From positions 23,630 to 87,629 of the forward strand of contig CAMYKK010000014.1 of NCBI GenBank assembly GCA_947258975.1: 64,000 bases of DNA, in the 5' to 3' direction. Positions 44,182 to 52,528 of the stretch are shown here, one piece after another. Within the stretch, counting starts at the first letter, position 1; each line of letters begins with the position of its first letter. Position numbers and translations under genes: made by a program. The DNA is from an uncultured Gammaproteobacteria bacterium (lineage in GTDB: Bacteria > Pseudomonadota > Gammaproteobacteria > Arenicellales > JAANXG01). The notes below the pieces were generated by a model. That model worked only from the letters and a program-made list of their open reading frames with translations, was not told the DNA's origin and did no database searches.

Positions 44182-46338
44182 ATGAAACAAATTCTACAGA
44201 ATCTGAATACCGGTGAGACAGAGGTGGCCGATGTGCCAATTCCGGCGCTACGAAAAGGATCATTGCTCATCAACACCCGCCGGTCACTCATTTCCGCGGG
44301 CACGGAACGCATGTTGGTTGAATTTGGCAAGTCCGGATTCATTGGCAAGGCGCGGCAGCAGCCGGAAAAAGTGCGCGAGGTTGTTGATAAAGTCAGAACG
44401 GACGGGTTGGGTCCGACAATAGACGCGGTGCGCAGCAAACTTGACCGACCCATACCGTTGGGGTACTGCAATGTTGGCCATGTATTGGAGGTCGGCAAGG
44501 GGGTCAACGGCTTCCGTGTGCGCGATCGCATTGTGTCCAATGGTCCGCATGCTCAAGTCGTATCGGTGCCGGAAAAATTGTGCGCGCGCGTGCCGGATTC
44601 CGTGTCTGACGATGCGGCCGCATTCACGGTGTTGGGAGCCATAGCCCTACAGGGAGTTCGGCTGATTCAACCCACACTCGGCGAGACAGTGGTGGTCACC
44701 GGACTGGGGGTGATCGGCCTCATGGCCGTGCAATTGCTGCGGGCGAACGGCTGCCGGGTGCTGGGAATTGATTTGGATGATCGCAAACTCTTGCTGGCGA
44801 AGCAGTGGGGCGCCGAGATCGTGAAACTCTCCCAAGGGCAGGATCCCGTGCAAGCTGCACAACAGTTCTCGCGCGGGCCTGGGGTGGATGCCGTACTGCT
44901 GACGGCTTCCACCAAGAGCAGTGAACCCGTCAGCCAGGCGGCGAAAATGTGCCGCAAGCGCGGCCGTCTGGTGCTCGTAGGCGTTACGGGATTAGAGCTT
45001 TCGCGGGCGGATTTTTATGAAAAGGAACTCACGTTCCAAGTGTCATGTTCCTATGGCCCCGGTCGTTACGATCCAGCCTATGAAGATCAAGGCCACGATT
45101 ATCCTGTTGGATTCGTGCGTTGGACGGCGCAGCGAAACTTCGAGGCAGTTCTCGACATGATGGCCGCCGGACAATTAAGCCTCGAGCCGCTAGTAAGTGC
45201 GAGATTCGGAATCGACGCAGCGCGAAAAGGTTACAAGCTGCTGCATGAAAAGAAGGACGCACTTGGTATCCTGATTGATTACCCGGTAGATGCGGATCCA
45301 TCGCCCACAACGAGAACGCTCAAGCTGGAAGGCATCAAGGCAGGTAAGCACGATGCACCGGCGGTGAGTTTCGTGGGCGCGGGGAATTATGCCGGCAGAA
45401 TACTCATTCCGGCTTTCAAGCATTCCGGCGCCGATATGATCTCGGTGATATCCACCGGGGGAGTCAGTGCGGCTCATTACGGAAGAAAATACGGATTCAA
45501 GAAGGTGTCAACCGACATCGACGGTGTATTGCAGGACGAGGGCACGTCTGCTGTCGTCATCGCAACACGCCATAATACGCACGCACAACTGGTGTGCGAT
45601 GCGCTTCGAGCCGGCAAGCATGTCTTTGTGGAGAAGCCGCTGGCACTGAATCATGGGGAGTTCGATGAGATCCAGCGTGTGTACGATGAGGTAAACCGAG
45701 GTCCAAGCCACCAAAATGACACCAACAAACATGGTGTGTTGCTCATGGTCGGGTTCAATCGGCGATTTGCGCCGCAAGTTGTTAAGATCAAGTCTCTTCT
45801 AGACGGCATTGCCGGACCCAAATCATTCGTGATGACCGTCAATGCCGGTTCGCTTCCGGCCGGCCACTGGACGCAGGACCCCGAAGTTGGCGGTGGGCGA
45901 ATCATCGGCGAGGCCTGTCATTTCGTGGATTTGTTGAGATTTCTGGCTGGCGCGAAGCTGGCGGACTTTCAGGTGACCTATTTGCGCCAGACGCCGGACA
46001 CTACGGGGCCGGCGGACAACGCCAGCTTTACTCTGCGCTTTGAAGATGGTTCTGTTGGCACGGTTCATTATTTTACCACCGGACATAAGTCCTTTCCCAA
46101 GGAGCGGCTCGAAGTGTTTTGCGGCCAACGGGTGTTGCAACTGGATAATTTCCGTAAGCTCAAGGGATACGGTTGGCCACGTTTCAAAACCATGCATCTT
46201 TGGCGTCAAGACAAGGGGCAGTATGCTTGCGCGGGGGCGTTTATCAATGCACTGCGTGAAGGACGAGATTCACCAATACCCTTCGGAGAATTATCAGAAG
46301 TCAGCCGCGTCACCATCGACATTGCGAATTCGCAGTGA
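44182..46338 (+). CDS. Bi-domain oxidoreductase (zinc-type MDR dehydrogenase fused to Gfo/Idh/MocA), copy 2
   Basis: Same domain order as the gene at 34967: an MDR dehydrogenase with VVVTGLGVIGLMAVQLLRANGCRVLGIDL, then a Gfo/Idh/MocA domain with VSFVGAGNYAGRILIPAF, ATRHNTHAQLVCDALRAGKHVFVEKPLAL and MVGFNRRFAPQV. It has 718 residues. The two copies share the fusion-specific segments (CSYGPGRYDPxYExxGHDYxVxxVRW), yet differ widely elsewhere, so they are old paralogues rather than a recent duplication. Its stop overlaps the heparinase start by four bases. Whether the copies act on the same or different sugars is unknown. Confidence 0.9.
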   Translation: MKQILQNLNTGETEVADVPIPALRKGSLLINTRRSLISAGTERMLVEFGKSGFIGKARQQPEKVREVVDKVRTDGLGPTIDAVRSKLDRPIPLGYCNVGHVLEVGKGVNGFRVRDRIVSNGPHAQVVSVPEKLCARVPDSVSDDAAAFTVLGAIALQGVRLIQPTLGETVVVTGLGVIGLMAVQLLRANGCRVLGIDLDDRKLLLAKQWGAEIVKLSQGQDPVQAAQQFSRGPGVDAVLLTASTKSSEPVSQAAKMCRKRGRLVLVGVTGLELSRADFYEKELTFQVSCSYGPGRYDPAYEDQGHDYPVGFVRWTAQRNFEAVLDMMAAGQLSLEPLVSARFGIDAARKGYKLLHEKKDALGILIDYPVDADPSPTTRTLKLEGIKAGKHDAPAVSFVGAGNYAGRILIPAFKHSGADMISVISTGGVSAAHYGRKYGFKKVSTDIDGVLQDEGTSAVVIATRHNTHAQLVCDALRAGKHVFVEKPLALNHGEFDEIQRVYDEVNRGPSHQNDTNKHGVLLMVGFNRRFAPQVVKIKSLLDGIAGPKSFVMTVNAGSLPAGHWTQDPEVGGGRIIGEACHFVDLLRFLAGAKLADFQVTYLRQTPDTTGPADNASFTLRFEDGSVGTVHYFTTGHKSFPKERLEVFCGQRVLQLDNFRKLKGYGWPRFKTMHLWRQDKGQYACAGAFINALREGRDSPIPFGELSEVSRVTIDIANSQ

Positions 46339-47969
46339 TAGCGGTACGCAAAGTCCTGCTTTATTATCATACGCTGCGATATCTGCGATTCACGCAAGTC
46401 GCGGCAAGGGTGTGGTCGCGAATCTATCGTCCCAAACCCTCTCTTGACGCTGTGCCACGCCTGCGAACGATTCAGGGTAACTGGCAATCGGGAGCGAATA
46501 GAAATCGATCTTTGCACGGGCCCGATACGTTCTGTTTCTTGAATGAACTCCATACGATTGATAGCGCCGGTGACTGGAATAATCCGGGCTGGCAGAAACT
46601 CTGGCTCTACCATCTTCACTATTTCGATGATTTGAATGCAGAGAGTTTTGAAAAACGTAGCGAGTGGAACGGTAGACTGATTGCACGCTGGATCCGCGAG
46701 AATCCCCCAACCGTGGGAATAGGTTGGGAGCCGTATCCGCTATCCCGCCGCATCGTCAACTGGATCAAGTGGGCTCTGGCGGACCAGGACTTACCGCGTG
46801 ACTTCGTGCACAGCATCGGCGTACAAACACGCGCTCTGGTGCGAAGATTGGAGTTTCATCTGCTCGGCAATCATCTGTTCAGCAATGCTAAAGCGCTTGT
46901 TTTTGCGGGGCTGTTCTTTGACGGACAGGAAGCGGATCGTTGGATGAACACGGGTATTTCGATATTGGAGCATGAACTGCCCGTACAGATATTAGCGGAT
47001 GGCGGACATTTTGAAAGGAGCCCGATGTATCACTCAATTGTCTTGGAAGACCTGCTTGATCTGGTAAATGTTTTTAGCACGTACGACAGGACCTGTCCCC
47101 CGGATTGGCCTGATGCCGTTCAGCGGATGCGGCATTGGTTATCCGTGATGGTTCACACTGACGGCGAAATCGGTTTTTTCAATGACGCGGCCTTGGGAAT
47201 CGCCCCTTCTCCCGCTGCGCTCGAAGAGTACGCTGTACGGTTGGGATTCACCCCGGGCGCTGCCGTGGAGGGCAATATTGCGCAGTTGAGAGAAAGCGGT
47301 TACGTGCGAATGCAACGGGGATTGGGGCTGGTTCTGCTCGACGCCGCACCGGTCGGGCCGGACCACTTACCGGGACATGCGCACGCGGACACACTTTCAT
47401 TTGAAATGTCGCTGTACGGGCATCGTATTGTCGTGAATTCAGGCACATCGATGTATACCGACAGCGCCGAAAGGCGGCGCCAGCGCGGGACCCCTGCGCA
47501 CAGTACCGTGACTGTGAATGGGAAGGATTCCTCTGAGGTTTGGGGGGTGTTTCGCGTGGCGCGCCGCGCCAAGCCTTTCGACTTGCGTATCGATAATGCG
47601 GCGGCGCGCGTCGAATGCGCCCATGACGGCTATAGACGCCTCGCCGGGCACCCGATTCATCGCCGCGCATGGGAGATGGGTGACACGACGTTACGCATCG
47701 TGGACGTTATTGAAGATAAGGGACGTATCAACGGAGCTGTTGCGCGATTCCACATCCATCCCGCGGTGGGTGTGGTTCAGGGTCCGGCGGCGAACGAAGG
47801 CAAGCTGCAACTTGCAGAAGGAAAAAGTTTAAAATGGAGAATTGAAGGGGGAACCTCTCGTATTGCGAACGGGACATATCATCCAGAATTTGGGACATCT
47901 ATTCCCAATCAATGTATTGAGATTCAATTTGATAGTTCACTCTGTACGATGGATTTCATATGGACGTGA
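46335..47969 (+). CDS. Heparinase II/III family protein, copy 2
   Basis: A 544-residue member, 128 residues shorter than copy 1 (37135). It opens with an N-terminal segment (VLLYYHTLRYLRFTQVAARVW) typical of the short polysaccharide-locus forms. The helical half carries FHLLGNHLFSNAKALVFAGLFF and GGHFERSPMYHSIVLEDLLDL, and the beta half has LPGHAHADTLSFEMSLYGHRIVVNSGTSMY, the Hepar_II_III signature with paired His. PAHSTVTVNGKDSSEVWG follows. It lacks a signal peptide. The GTG start sits four bases inside the oxidoreductase stop, so this pair is translationally coupled just as the first pair, but with the gene order reversed relative to transcription. Confidence 0.88.
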   Translation: MIAVRKVLLYYHTLRYLRFTQVAARVWSRIYRPKPSLDAVPRLRTIQGNWQSGANRNRSLHGPDTFCFLNELHTIDSAGDWNNPGWQKLWLYHLHYFDDLNAESFEKRSEWNGRLIARWIRENPPTVGIGWEPYPLSRRIVNWIKWALADQDLPRDFVHSIGVQTRALVRRLEFHLLGNHLFSNAKALVFAGLFFDGQEADRWMNTGISILEHELPVQILADGGHFERSPMYHSIVLEDLLDLVNVFSTYDRTCPPDWPDAVQRMRHWLSVMVHTDGEIGFFNDAALGIAPSPAALEEYAVRLGFTPGAAVEGNIAQLRESGYVRMQRGLGLVLLDAAPVGPDHLPGHAHADTLSFEMSLYGHRIVVNSGTSMYTDSAERRRQRGTPAHSTVTVNGKDSSEVWGVFRVARRAKPFDLRIDNAAARVECAHDGYRRLAGHPIHRRAWEMGDTTLRIVDVIEDKGRINGAVARFHIHPAVGVVQGPAANEGKLQLAEGKSLKWRIEGGTSRIANGTYHPEFGTSIPNQCIEIQFDSSLCTMDFIWT

Positions 47970-48098
47970 GCGCAGTCTTTTGCAGACAAGGCAACCGCGT
48001 GGAGCCATGCTTCGCATCGCTGGTCGAAACGGCGCTTTGAGACATTGGAATAGCTGGAATTTCCTACCCATGGACCTGGGTCGCGAACACTAGCTGCC

Positions 48099-49340
48099 AT
48101 GAATATTCTGATCATAACCCAATATTTCCCCCCCGAGATGGGCGCCCCGCAGGCGCGTTTATTCGAACTGGCGAAGGGGCTGGTAGCAAAAAACCACAGC
48201 GTTACGGTTCTCACGGCGATGCCGAACTACCCGACCGGACGGGTGTACAAGAACTATCGCCGACGAATTCGACTGGTTGAAGAGATCGCCGGCATACGCG
48301 TCGTGCGCACCGCTATTTACCCGTCGAATTCCCTGCGCACGGCTCCGCGTTTAGTGAGCTACCTGTCATTCGCGCTTTCGAGTCTGATTGCCGGGTGGCC
48401 CGGGATCGGCAAGTTCGACATCGCTCTGGCGGAAAGCCCGCCGCTTTTTCTCGCGCCGGCGGCATGGCTGATAAGCCGGATTGCGCGCGCCAAGACGGTG
48501 TTGATGGTCTCTGATATTTGGCCCGACACCGCTATTCGAATCGGCTACGCAACCGGGGGTGCGAGCGTAAAGGCCATGCTGTGGCTGGAAGGGTGGGCAT
48601 ATCGTCACTACGATGTGGTGGCGCTGACAAATCCCGGGGCGATGCAACAAATCAACGATAGATTTCCCAACGTGCGAACCACGGTGATCAGCAACGGCGT
48701 TGACACGACGGTTTTCCATCCGGGATTGCGTAGCAACGATGTCCGACGGCAAGTCGGGGCAACGGCTAACAGTTTCTTGGTGGGCTACTGCGGTCTTCAC
48801 GGGCTGGCTCAAGGGCTGGAGGTGATACTGGAAGCCGCCGATAGAATGCGGAACCGCACCGACGTTCAGTTTATTATGGTTGGTGATGGACCTGTAAAGG
48901 CCGATTTGATCAAGATCGCAGAGGAAAAAGGTCTCGAAAACATCAAATTTATGGGCCGGCGCGCCAAAGACGAGATGCCCGCGATTCTCGCTTCGTGCGA
49001 TGCCTTGCTCGTACCATTAGTAGCGCGGTTGCCGGGGACCATGCCGTCAAAAGTGTACGAAGCGCTTGCGGTGGGTACACCTCCTATCGTAGCGGCTGGC
49101 TGCGAAGGCGAAGTGCTCGTAACGCAAAATGGCGCTGGATGTTCTTTTGAACCGATGCAGGGATCACAGTTGGCGCAGGTAATAAGGGAGTTGGCGGATG
49201 ATCCCGAAAGAGTTAAGGAGATCAGTCATCGGGCCGTTGACCTTGCCGGCCGGTTCGATCGCGATATCTTGGTAACACGCACCGAACTTATCTTTAAATC
49301 GCTCGTTACAGGGCAAGCCCTCCCAGACGTGTCGTGGTAA
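48099..49340 (+). CDS. Glycosyltransferase family 4 (WbuB/WcaI-like)
   Basis: A 413-residue GT-B glycosyltransferase. It starts with ILIITQYFPPEMGAPQARLFELAKGL, the hallmark of WbuB-type (L-fucosamine or similar) transferases. The donor domain contains FLVGYCGLHGLAQGLEVILEAA, FIMVGDGPVKADLI, IKFMGRRAKDEMPAILASCDALLVPL and GTMPSKVYEALAVGTPPIVA (Glu-x7-Glu region). Start ATG at 48099, about 130 bases after the heparinase stop. Relatives often act second in assembly, adding to the first lipid-linked sugar. The acceptor may be the product of the initiating transferase at 52529. Confidence 0.92.
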   Translation: MNILIITQYFPPEMGAPQARLFELAKGLVAKNHSVTVLTAMPNYPTGRVYKNYRRRIRLVEEIAGIRVVRTAIYPSNSLRTAPRLVSYLSFALSSLIAGWPGIGKFDIALAESPPLFLAPAAWLISRIARAKTVLMVSDIWPDTAIRIGYATGGASVKAMLWLEGWAYRHYDVVALTNPGAMQQINDRFPNVRTTVISNGVDTTVFHPGLRSNDVRRQVGATANSFLVGYCGLHGLAQGLEVILEAADRMRNRTDVQFIMVGDGPVKADLIKIAEEKGLENIKFMGRRAKDEMPAILASCDALLVPLVARLPGTMPSKVYEALAVGTPPIVAAGCEGEVLVTQNGAGCSFEPMQGSQLAQVIRELADDPERVKEISHRAVDLAGRFDRDILVTRTELIFKSLVTGQALPDVSW

Positions 49341-49562
49341 GCAGGGCGTTGATAGAGTAAAGCGTAGTCACCTGCGCGCGCCTGCCTTCCAGCCAGGATG
49401 CCTGATGATGGCGGAGGATCGGACGGCTGAACGTCGCGGGCAAGCAATGCCGAGAATGGAATTGGCATTCAATTCAAGGGCCACTCTTTAATAAGGACTT
49501 TTACCGGTGGCAATTTATGAGCGCCATGAGTATCGTATACTTACGCTAGTGATATTTCAGCT

Positions 49563-50543
49563 ATGGAAAAAGTACTCGTAACGGGAGCCGGAGGATTTAT
49601 CGGCAGCCATCTCACTGAAGTCCTTGTGGCGGCGGGTCGGAATGTGAGAGCCATGATTCACTATAATGCGCAGAATCGATGGGGATGGCTCGATTCCGCG
49701 TCAAGAGATGTCAAGGACGCTGTGGAAGTATTTCCTGCCGATATCACCGACCCCTATGCGGTACAAAAGGCCGTAAAAGATTGCACGATGGTGTTTCACT
49801 TGGCCGCATTAATTGCGATTCCATATTCTTATCGCGCTCCAGCCTCATTTGTCGACACCAACATCAAGGGCACTCTCAATGTCTTGCAGGCATGCCTGGA
49901 AGGGGGCGTCGAACGGTTGGTCCACACATCCACATCCGAAACCTACGGGACGGCACAGTACATCCCGATCGATGAATCACATCCGCTCGTCGGTCAGTCA
50001 CCGTATTCTGCGTCCAAAATTGGAGCAGACAAGCTGGCTGAGTCGTATTATCGTTCGTTCGGATTGCCGGTTACCACCGTGCGGCCGTTCAACACCTATG
50101 GACCGAGACAATCCGCCAGAGCGGTTATTCCTACAATTGTTGCGCAAGTATTAGCTGAAAGAAGAGAAGTACGTTTGGGTTCTTTAGCGCCTATTCGGGA
50201 TTTGAATTACGTGTTGGACACGGTCGATGGACTGGTCAAATTATCGCAGGCGGAAAACGCCGTGGGACAAGTGACGAATATCGGGTCGGGTACCGGGATG
50301 AGTATCAAGGATCTGGCTGGAAGGATCCTGAATTTGACTGGTTCGAGTGCGACAATCGTTCAAGATGATAAACGGCTTCGTCCCGATGACAGCGAGGTAA
50401 TGGAGTTGGTGTGCGAAAATGCGAAGGCGCGCGCGCTGACGGGGTGGTCGCCCAAAACAAGTATTGATGAGGGTTTGCACAAGACTATCGAGTGGATGAG
50501 CGGGAATATGCAGTACTATAAGCCCTGGTTCTACAACGAATAA
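49563..50543 (+). CDS. NAD-dependent 4,6-dehydratase / epimerase of the extended SDR family (LegB-like)
   Basis: A nucleotide-sugar dehydratase or epimerase with the cofactor loop GAGGFIGSH near the N-terminus, HLAALIAIPYSYRAP, TSTSETYGTAQYIPI (catalytic Ser/Thr), and YSASK (Tyr-x3-Lys). RPFNTYGPRQSARAVIPTIV and LRDLNYV-type residues follow. The pattern TSETYG and PFNTYGPRQSARA is typical of LegB/UDP-GlcNAc 4,6-dehydratases. The genes that follow (nucleotidyltransferase and DegT aminotransferase) match the LegB-PtmE-LegC type set, so the product is probably a 4-keto-6-deoxy sugar nucleotide. The NDP partner and the final sugar are not known. Confidence 0.86.
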   Translation: MEKVLVTGAGGFIGSHLTEVLVAAGRNVRAMIHYNAQNRWGWLDSASRDVKDAVEVFPADITDPYAVQKAVKDCTMVFHLAALIAIPYSYRAPASFVDTNIKGTLNVLQACLEGGVERLVHTSTSETYGTAQYIPIDESHPLVGQSPYSASKIGADKLAESYYRSFGLPVTTVRPFNTYGPRQSARAVIPTIVAQVLAERREVRLGSLAPIRDLNYVLDTVDGLVKLSQAENAVGQVTNIGSGTGMSIKDLAGRILNLTGSSATIVQDDKRLRPDDSEVMELVCENAKARALTGWSPKTSIDEGLHKTIEWMSGNMQYYKPWFYNE

Positions 50544-50566
50544 CACGTGACCTGCCTCAAAGTAAA

Positions 50567-51268
50567 ATGAAAGCCGTGATCCAAGCCGGAGGGAAAGGGA
50601 CGAGGCTGCGGCCTTACACCTTGGTGTTGCCTAAACCCCTGATGCCGGTTGGCGGGCTTCCGGTCATTGAGATGTTATTGAAATGGCTGCGCCGCAATGA
50701 GATTAAAGAAGTGTTTATCACAACCGGCCACCTAGGGCATCTCATACGTTCTCTATGTGGTGATGGCCGGCAGTGGGATATGCACATCAGATACAGCGAG
50801 GAGCCGGAGCCGCTCGGTACCGTGGGCTCTTTGACGCTTCTTGAAGATGAACTCGACGACACGTTCTTGGTATTGAATGGAGATCTCATCACCGATATTG
50901 ATTTACGAGCATTTGTTAAATTCCATAATTCACATGGAGACATGTTGACTGTTGCGGTGACGAAAAAAGAAGTGCAGGTCGATTTAGGCGTAATCGAGTC
51001 AGACGAAGGACGCGTCGTGGGCTTCAAAGAAAAACCGAGCTACGATTTTGAAGTGAGTATGGGTATTTATTGTATGGATCCTGGTATTTTGGCGTGGATT
51101 CCTAAAGGTGTGTCCTATGGTTTCGATGATTTGATGTACAACATGCTGGATAAAGGACAGTCTGTACGCGTCTACAAGCACCAGGGGCGTTGGATGGACA
51201 TAGGACGAATGGAGGATTTTCAGCAGGCGCAGTCGCTGGCCGGCGACGATACGCAGATGGACGTTTAA
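50567..51268 (+). CDS. Sugar-phosphate nucleotidyltransferase
   Basis: A 233-residue transferase that joins a sugar 1-phosphate to a nucleotide (UTP, GTP or CTP). It starts AVIQAGGKGTRLRPYTLVLPKPLMPVGGLPV, the classical nucleotide loop GGxGTRLxPxTxxxPK; YSEEPEPLGTVGSL and FLVLNGDLITDIDL (metal-binding Asp) follow. It lacks the left-handed helix seen in GlmU-like enzymes. It starts 23 bases after the dehydratase stop and 57 bases before the aminotransferase, so all three are likely one transcript. By analogy with PtmE (glucosamine-1-phosphate guanylyltransferase) it could supply the nucleotide sugar for the dehydratase; this assignment is inference. Confidence 0.9.
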   Translation: MKAVIQAGGKGTRLRPYTLVLPKPLMPVGGLPVIEMLLKWLRRNEIKEVFITTGHLGHLIRSLCGDGRQWDMHIRYSEEPEPLGTVGSLTLLEDELDDTFLVLNGDLITDIDLRAFVKFHNSHGDMLTVAVTKKEVQVDLGVIESDEGRVVGFKEKPSYDFEVSMGIYCMDPGILAWIPKGVSYGFDDLMYNMLDKGQSVRVYKHQGRWMDIGRMEDFQQAQSLAGDDTQMDV

Positions 51269-51324
51269 GTTGGAAAGGTACGGCCTGGCGGTGTTGTAAA
51301 TAGTGGCATATTCAGTGCTCGCGC

Positions 51325-52443
51325 ATGATATCCCTGTCTGATCCAGTTTTGGGCGACAAAGAGAAGGAGGCTGTCGCGGCGGTGATCGACAGCGGATGGC
51401 TCACGATGGGTGCGCGCGTTCAGGAATTTGAAAAGGCGTTCGCCCGCGCACATGGGATGGAGGACGCGGTCGCGGTGAGTTCCGGAACCGCGGGCCTGCA
51501 CCTTGCCTTGGCCGGATTGGGGCTCGGGCCGGGGGACGAGATCTTGGTGCCGTCTTTGACGTTCACCGCGACGGTGAATTCGATTCTTTACGTTGGCGCC
51601 ACGCCGGTCTTCGTGGATATCGATGGACCGGTCGTGCCGCACCTATCTCTTCGTCATGCCGAGCAACAGCGCACCCGGAGTACGAAGGCGGTTATCGTGA
51701 TGCATTACGGCGGCTATCTCGCCGATATGGCGGAATGGTCCAAGTTTGCAAAGGATCACGGCATCTGGCTGATTGAAGATGCGGCCCACACGGCGGGACT
51801 CGGGGGCGTCGGTGTAAACTCCCATGCCGCGGCGTTCAGCTTCTTCAGCAACAAAAATATGACCACCGCCGAGGGCGGGATGGTGGTGTCCCCGAGTGCG
51901 GAACTACTGTCTTCGGTGCGCAATCTCAGGAGTCACGGCATGACCACGGGGACGATCGAGCGACACCAGGGGCGCGCCGACAGCTACGATGTAACTCACC
52001 TTGGCTACAATTACCGGATGGATGAAATCCGGGCCGCGCTTGGTTTATGTCAGCTTTCGAACCTGAATACTTGGAACGGGGAAAGAAGGGAATTGTCACA
52101 TTATTATCGCGACCGCATTACCGGCAGCGGTTCGGAATTGATTGTTCCATTCAGTCATGATCATCCCACCGCCGGACATCTTTGTACGGTCTTGCTGCCC
52201 GCGGACGCCGATCGTGCCGTGATAATGAAAAGGATGAGAGACAGTGGCGTACAGACGAGTATTCACTATCCCCCCGTGCACCGGTTCAGTTATTATCGAT
52301 CACGATTTCCTGATATATCGCTGCCCGTTACCGAGGACTTTGCGCAGCGGGTGCTCACGTTGCCGCTGCACCCGGCAATGACGATTCGCGATGTGGATTA
52401 TGTCGTTGATCAACTCGTTACGCATGTAAAATGTCATGCCTAG
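51325..52443 (+). CDS. DegT/DnrJ/EryC1/StrS family aminotransferase
   Basis: A PLP-dependent sugar aminotransferase. VSSGTAGLHLALAGLGLGPGDEILVPSLTF is the N-terminal cofactor-binding block, IWLIEDAAHTAGL contains the Asp and His of the pyridoxal pocket, and FSFFSNKNMTTAEGGMVVS holds the Schiff-base Lys. HLGYNYRMDEIRAALGLCQLS completes the signature. It has 372 residues, the normal length. Acting after the dehydratase, it would convert the 4-keto group into a 4-amino sugar, a bacillosamine- or legionaminate-precursor-like compound. No matching N-acetyltransferase (PglD-like) is near, so acetylation may be done elsewhere or not at all. Confidence 0.9.
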   Translation: MISLSDPVLGDKEKEAVAAVIDSGWLTMGARVQEFEKAFARAHGMEDAVAVSSGTAGLHLALAGLGLGPGDEILVPSLTFTATVNSILYVGATPVFVDIDGPVVPHLSLRHAEQQRTRSTKAVIVMHYGGYLADMAEWSKFAKDHGIWLIEDAAHTAGLGGVGVNSHAAAFSFFSNKNMTTAEGGMVVSPSAELLSSVRNLRSHGMTTGTIERHQGRADSYDVTHLGYNYRMDEIRAALGLCQLSNLNTWNGERRELSHYYRDRITGSGSELIVPFSHDHPTAGHLCTVLLPADADRAVIMKRMRDSGVQTSIHYPPVHRFSYYRSRFPDISLPVTEDFAQRVLTLPLHPAMTIRDVDYVVDQLVTHVKCHA

Positions 52444-52528
52444 CAACTACGTTCAGATCATTGAGAACAGTGCTTGATGGGTTATGGTTGAGCAATTGAT
52501 ATTGGGCAGATAGGACCGCGACCGGAAC

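Noticed and set aside
49513..49541. Possible promoter with TATACT at 49536-49541 before the dehydratase gene
   Set aside because: The -10 box is good but the -35 region (TTTATG) matches poorly and the gene may be read from upstream; not strong enough to list as a feature.
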